Shown: piece after piece, positions 63,575 through 64,000 of the stretch
Position numbering within the stretch: the first letter of the stretch is position 1
How the letters are laid out: every line of letters begins with the position of its first letter
Assembly (NCBI GenBank): GCA_949752735.1
Contig: OX457039.1
Location: 22,118,830-22,182,829, forward strand
Direction of reading: 5' to 3'
Origin: Lumbricus terrestris
Taxonomy: Eukaryota > Annelida > Clitellata > Crassiclitellata > Lumbricidae
DNA: 64,000 bases
Notes under the pieces: generated by a model
Seen by the model: the letters and a program-made list of their open reading frames with translations, nothing else
The model's database searches: none
What the model was told of the DNA's origin: nothing
Position numbers and translations under genes: made by a program

Positions 63575-64000
63575 TCTACCTTACCTTACCTTAGTCCTTT
63601 GCATGCAGCTCTGCACATCGGACAATGCAGTTTCTCCATTCCACTCTGTTCCTCGCCACTTCGACAGCATCGTTCCACGTCATCTCCAGACCCTGCAAAT
63701 CCTCTCGTATAGTATCCATCCAGTTCTTCCTTGGCCTCCCTCTACCACGTCTTCCCTCCAGAGTCCAGATTGTTGCTTGTTTTGCTCTCCTCTCTTGCCC
63801 CATTCTTGATACATGCCCCATCCACTTCAGTCGCCTCTTTCTGATGTTAGACCCCATTTTTTCCTGTCCAGTCCTTTCTCTGATGCTTTTATTTGTTATT
63901 TTATCTCTCCATGAGACGTGTAGTATTCGTCTCAGCCACTTATGATGTGCCGCCTCCAGTCTCTTTCCATTTGCCACCGTCATTGGCCATGTCTCAGCCC
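63575..64000 (-). mobile_element. RTE-like LINE 3' end (runs off the window)
   Basis: Minus strand: WLRRILHVSWRDKITNKSIR, RLKWMGHVSRMGQERRAKQA, RRGRGRPRKNWMDTIREDLQ and NRVEWRNCIVRC. Tail (AAGGT)n at 63578-63593. Frame open for 130 codons. Confidence 0.85.

Overview
The window is animal nuclear DNA. It is AT-rich, its exons are small and separated by large introns, and it is packed with transposons. Two host genes can be reconstructed from exon homology, splice sites and matching intron phases. (1) CCDC51/MITOK, a mitochondrial inner-membrane K+ channel protein, lies on the minus strand: exon 1 at 23050-23259 and exon 2 at 10977-11864, separated by one 11.2-kb intron that appears to use a GC donor. 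(2) TTC25/ODAD4, the tetratricopeptide subunit of the outer-dynein-arm docking complex of motile cilia, lies on the plus strand: nine coding exons between 24555 and 59639 encode the first ~470 residues, and the gene runs on past position 64000. The two genes stand head to head. Their start codons are 1.3 kb apart, and about 1.03 kb of that gap is nested transposon. An RFX-type X-box lies 105 bp upstream of the TTC25 ATG, as expected for a ciliary gene.

The organism is a metazoan with motile cilia. The mix of LINEs, tRNA-derived SINEs, hAT, Harbinger, piggyBac and MULE elements and a Gmr1-type Ty3/gypsy element suggests a marine invertebrate, perhaps a non-vertebrate deuterostome such as an echinoderm. 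I cannot fix the species and this guess is weak.

Layout. 1-10.9 kb: transposons only (hAT relics, a large inverted dimer of a MITE, a three-layer nest holding a RTE-like LINE with a long open RT frame, a CR1/L2-like LINE, a MITE carrying a SINE). 11.0-23.3 kb: CCDC51, its intron filled with LINE pieces, a GC-rich unexplained island, a dispersed ~40-bp repeat and a 1.2-kb inverted-repeat element with a TTAGGG-like array. 23.3-24.55 kb: divergent promoter region split by transposons. 24.55-64 kb: TTC25. Its introns hold a MULE/foldback element with a FLYWCH zinc-finger fragment, an unnamed DNA transposon with long TIRs, several hAT elements with intact 8-bp target duplications nested in each other, a piggyBac-like deletion derivative, a Gmr1-like gypsy pol and many 5'-truncated LINEs.

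The most unusual signal is the palindromic octamer TAGGCCTA, seen 13 times where about one is expected. In four places an independent comparison (another repeat copy or a conserved transposase motif) shows that it arose by insertion of exactly six bases (GGCCTA) next to a TA. This looks like the excision footprint of an unidentified TA-targeting element.
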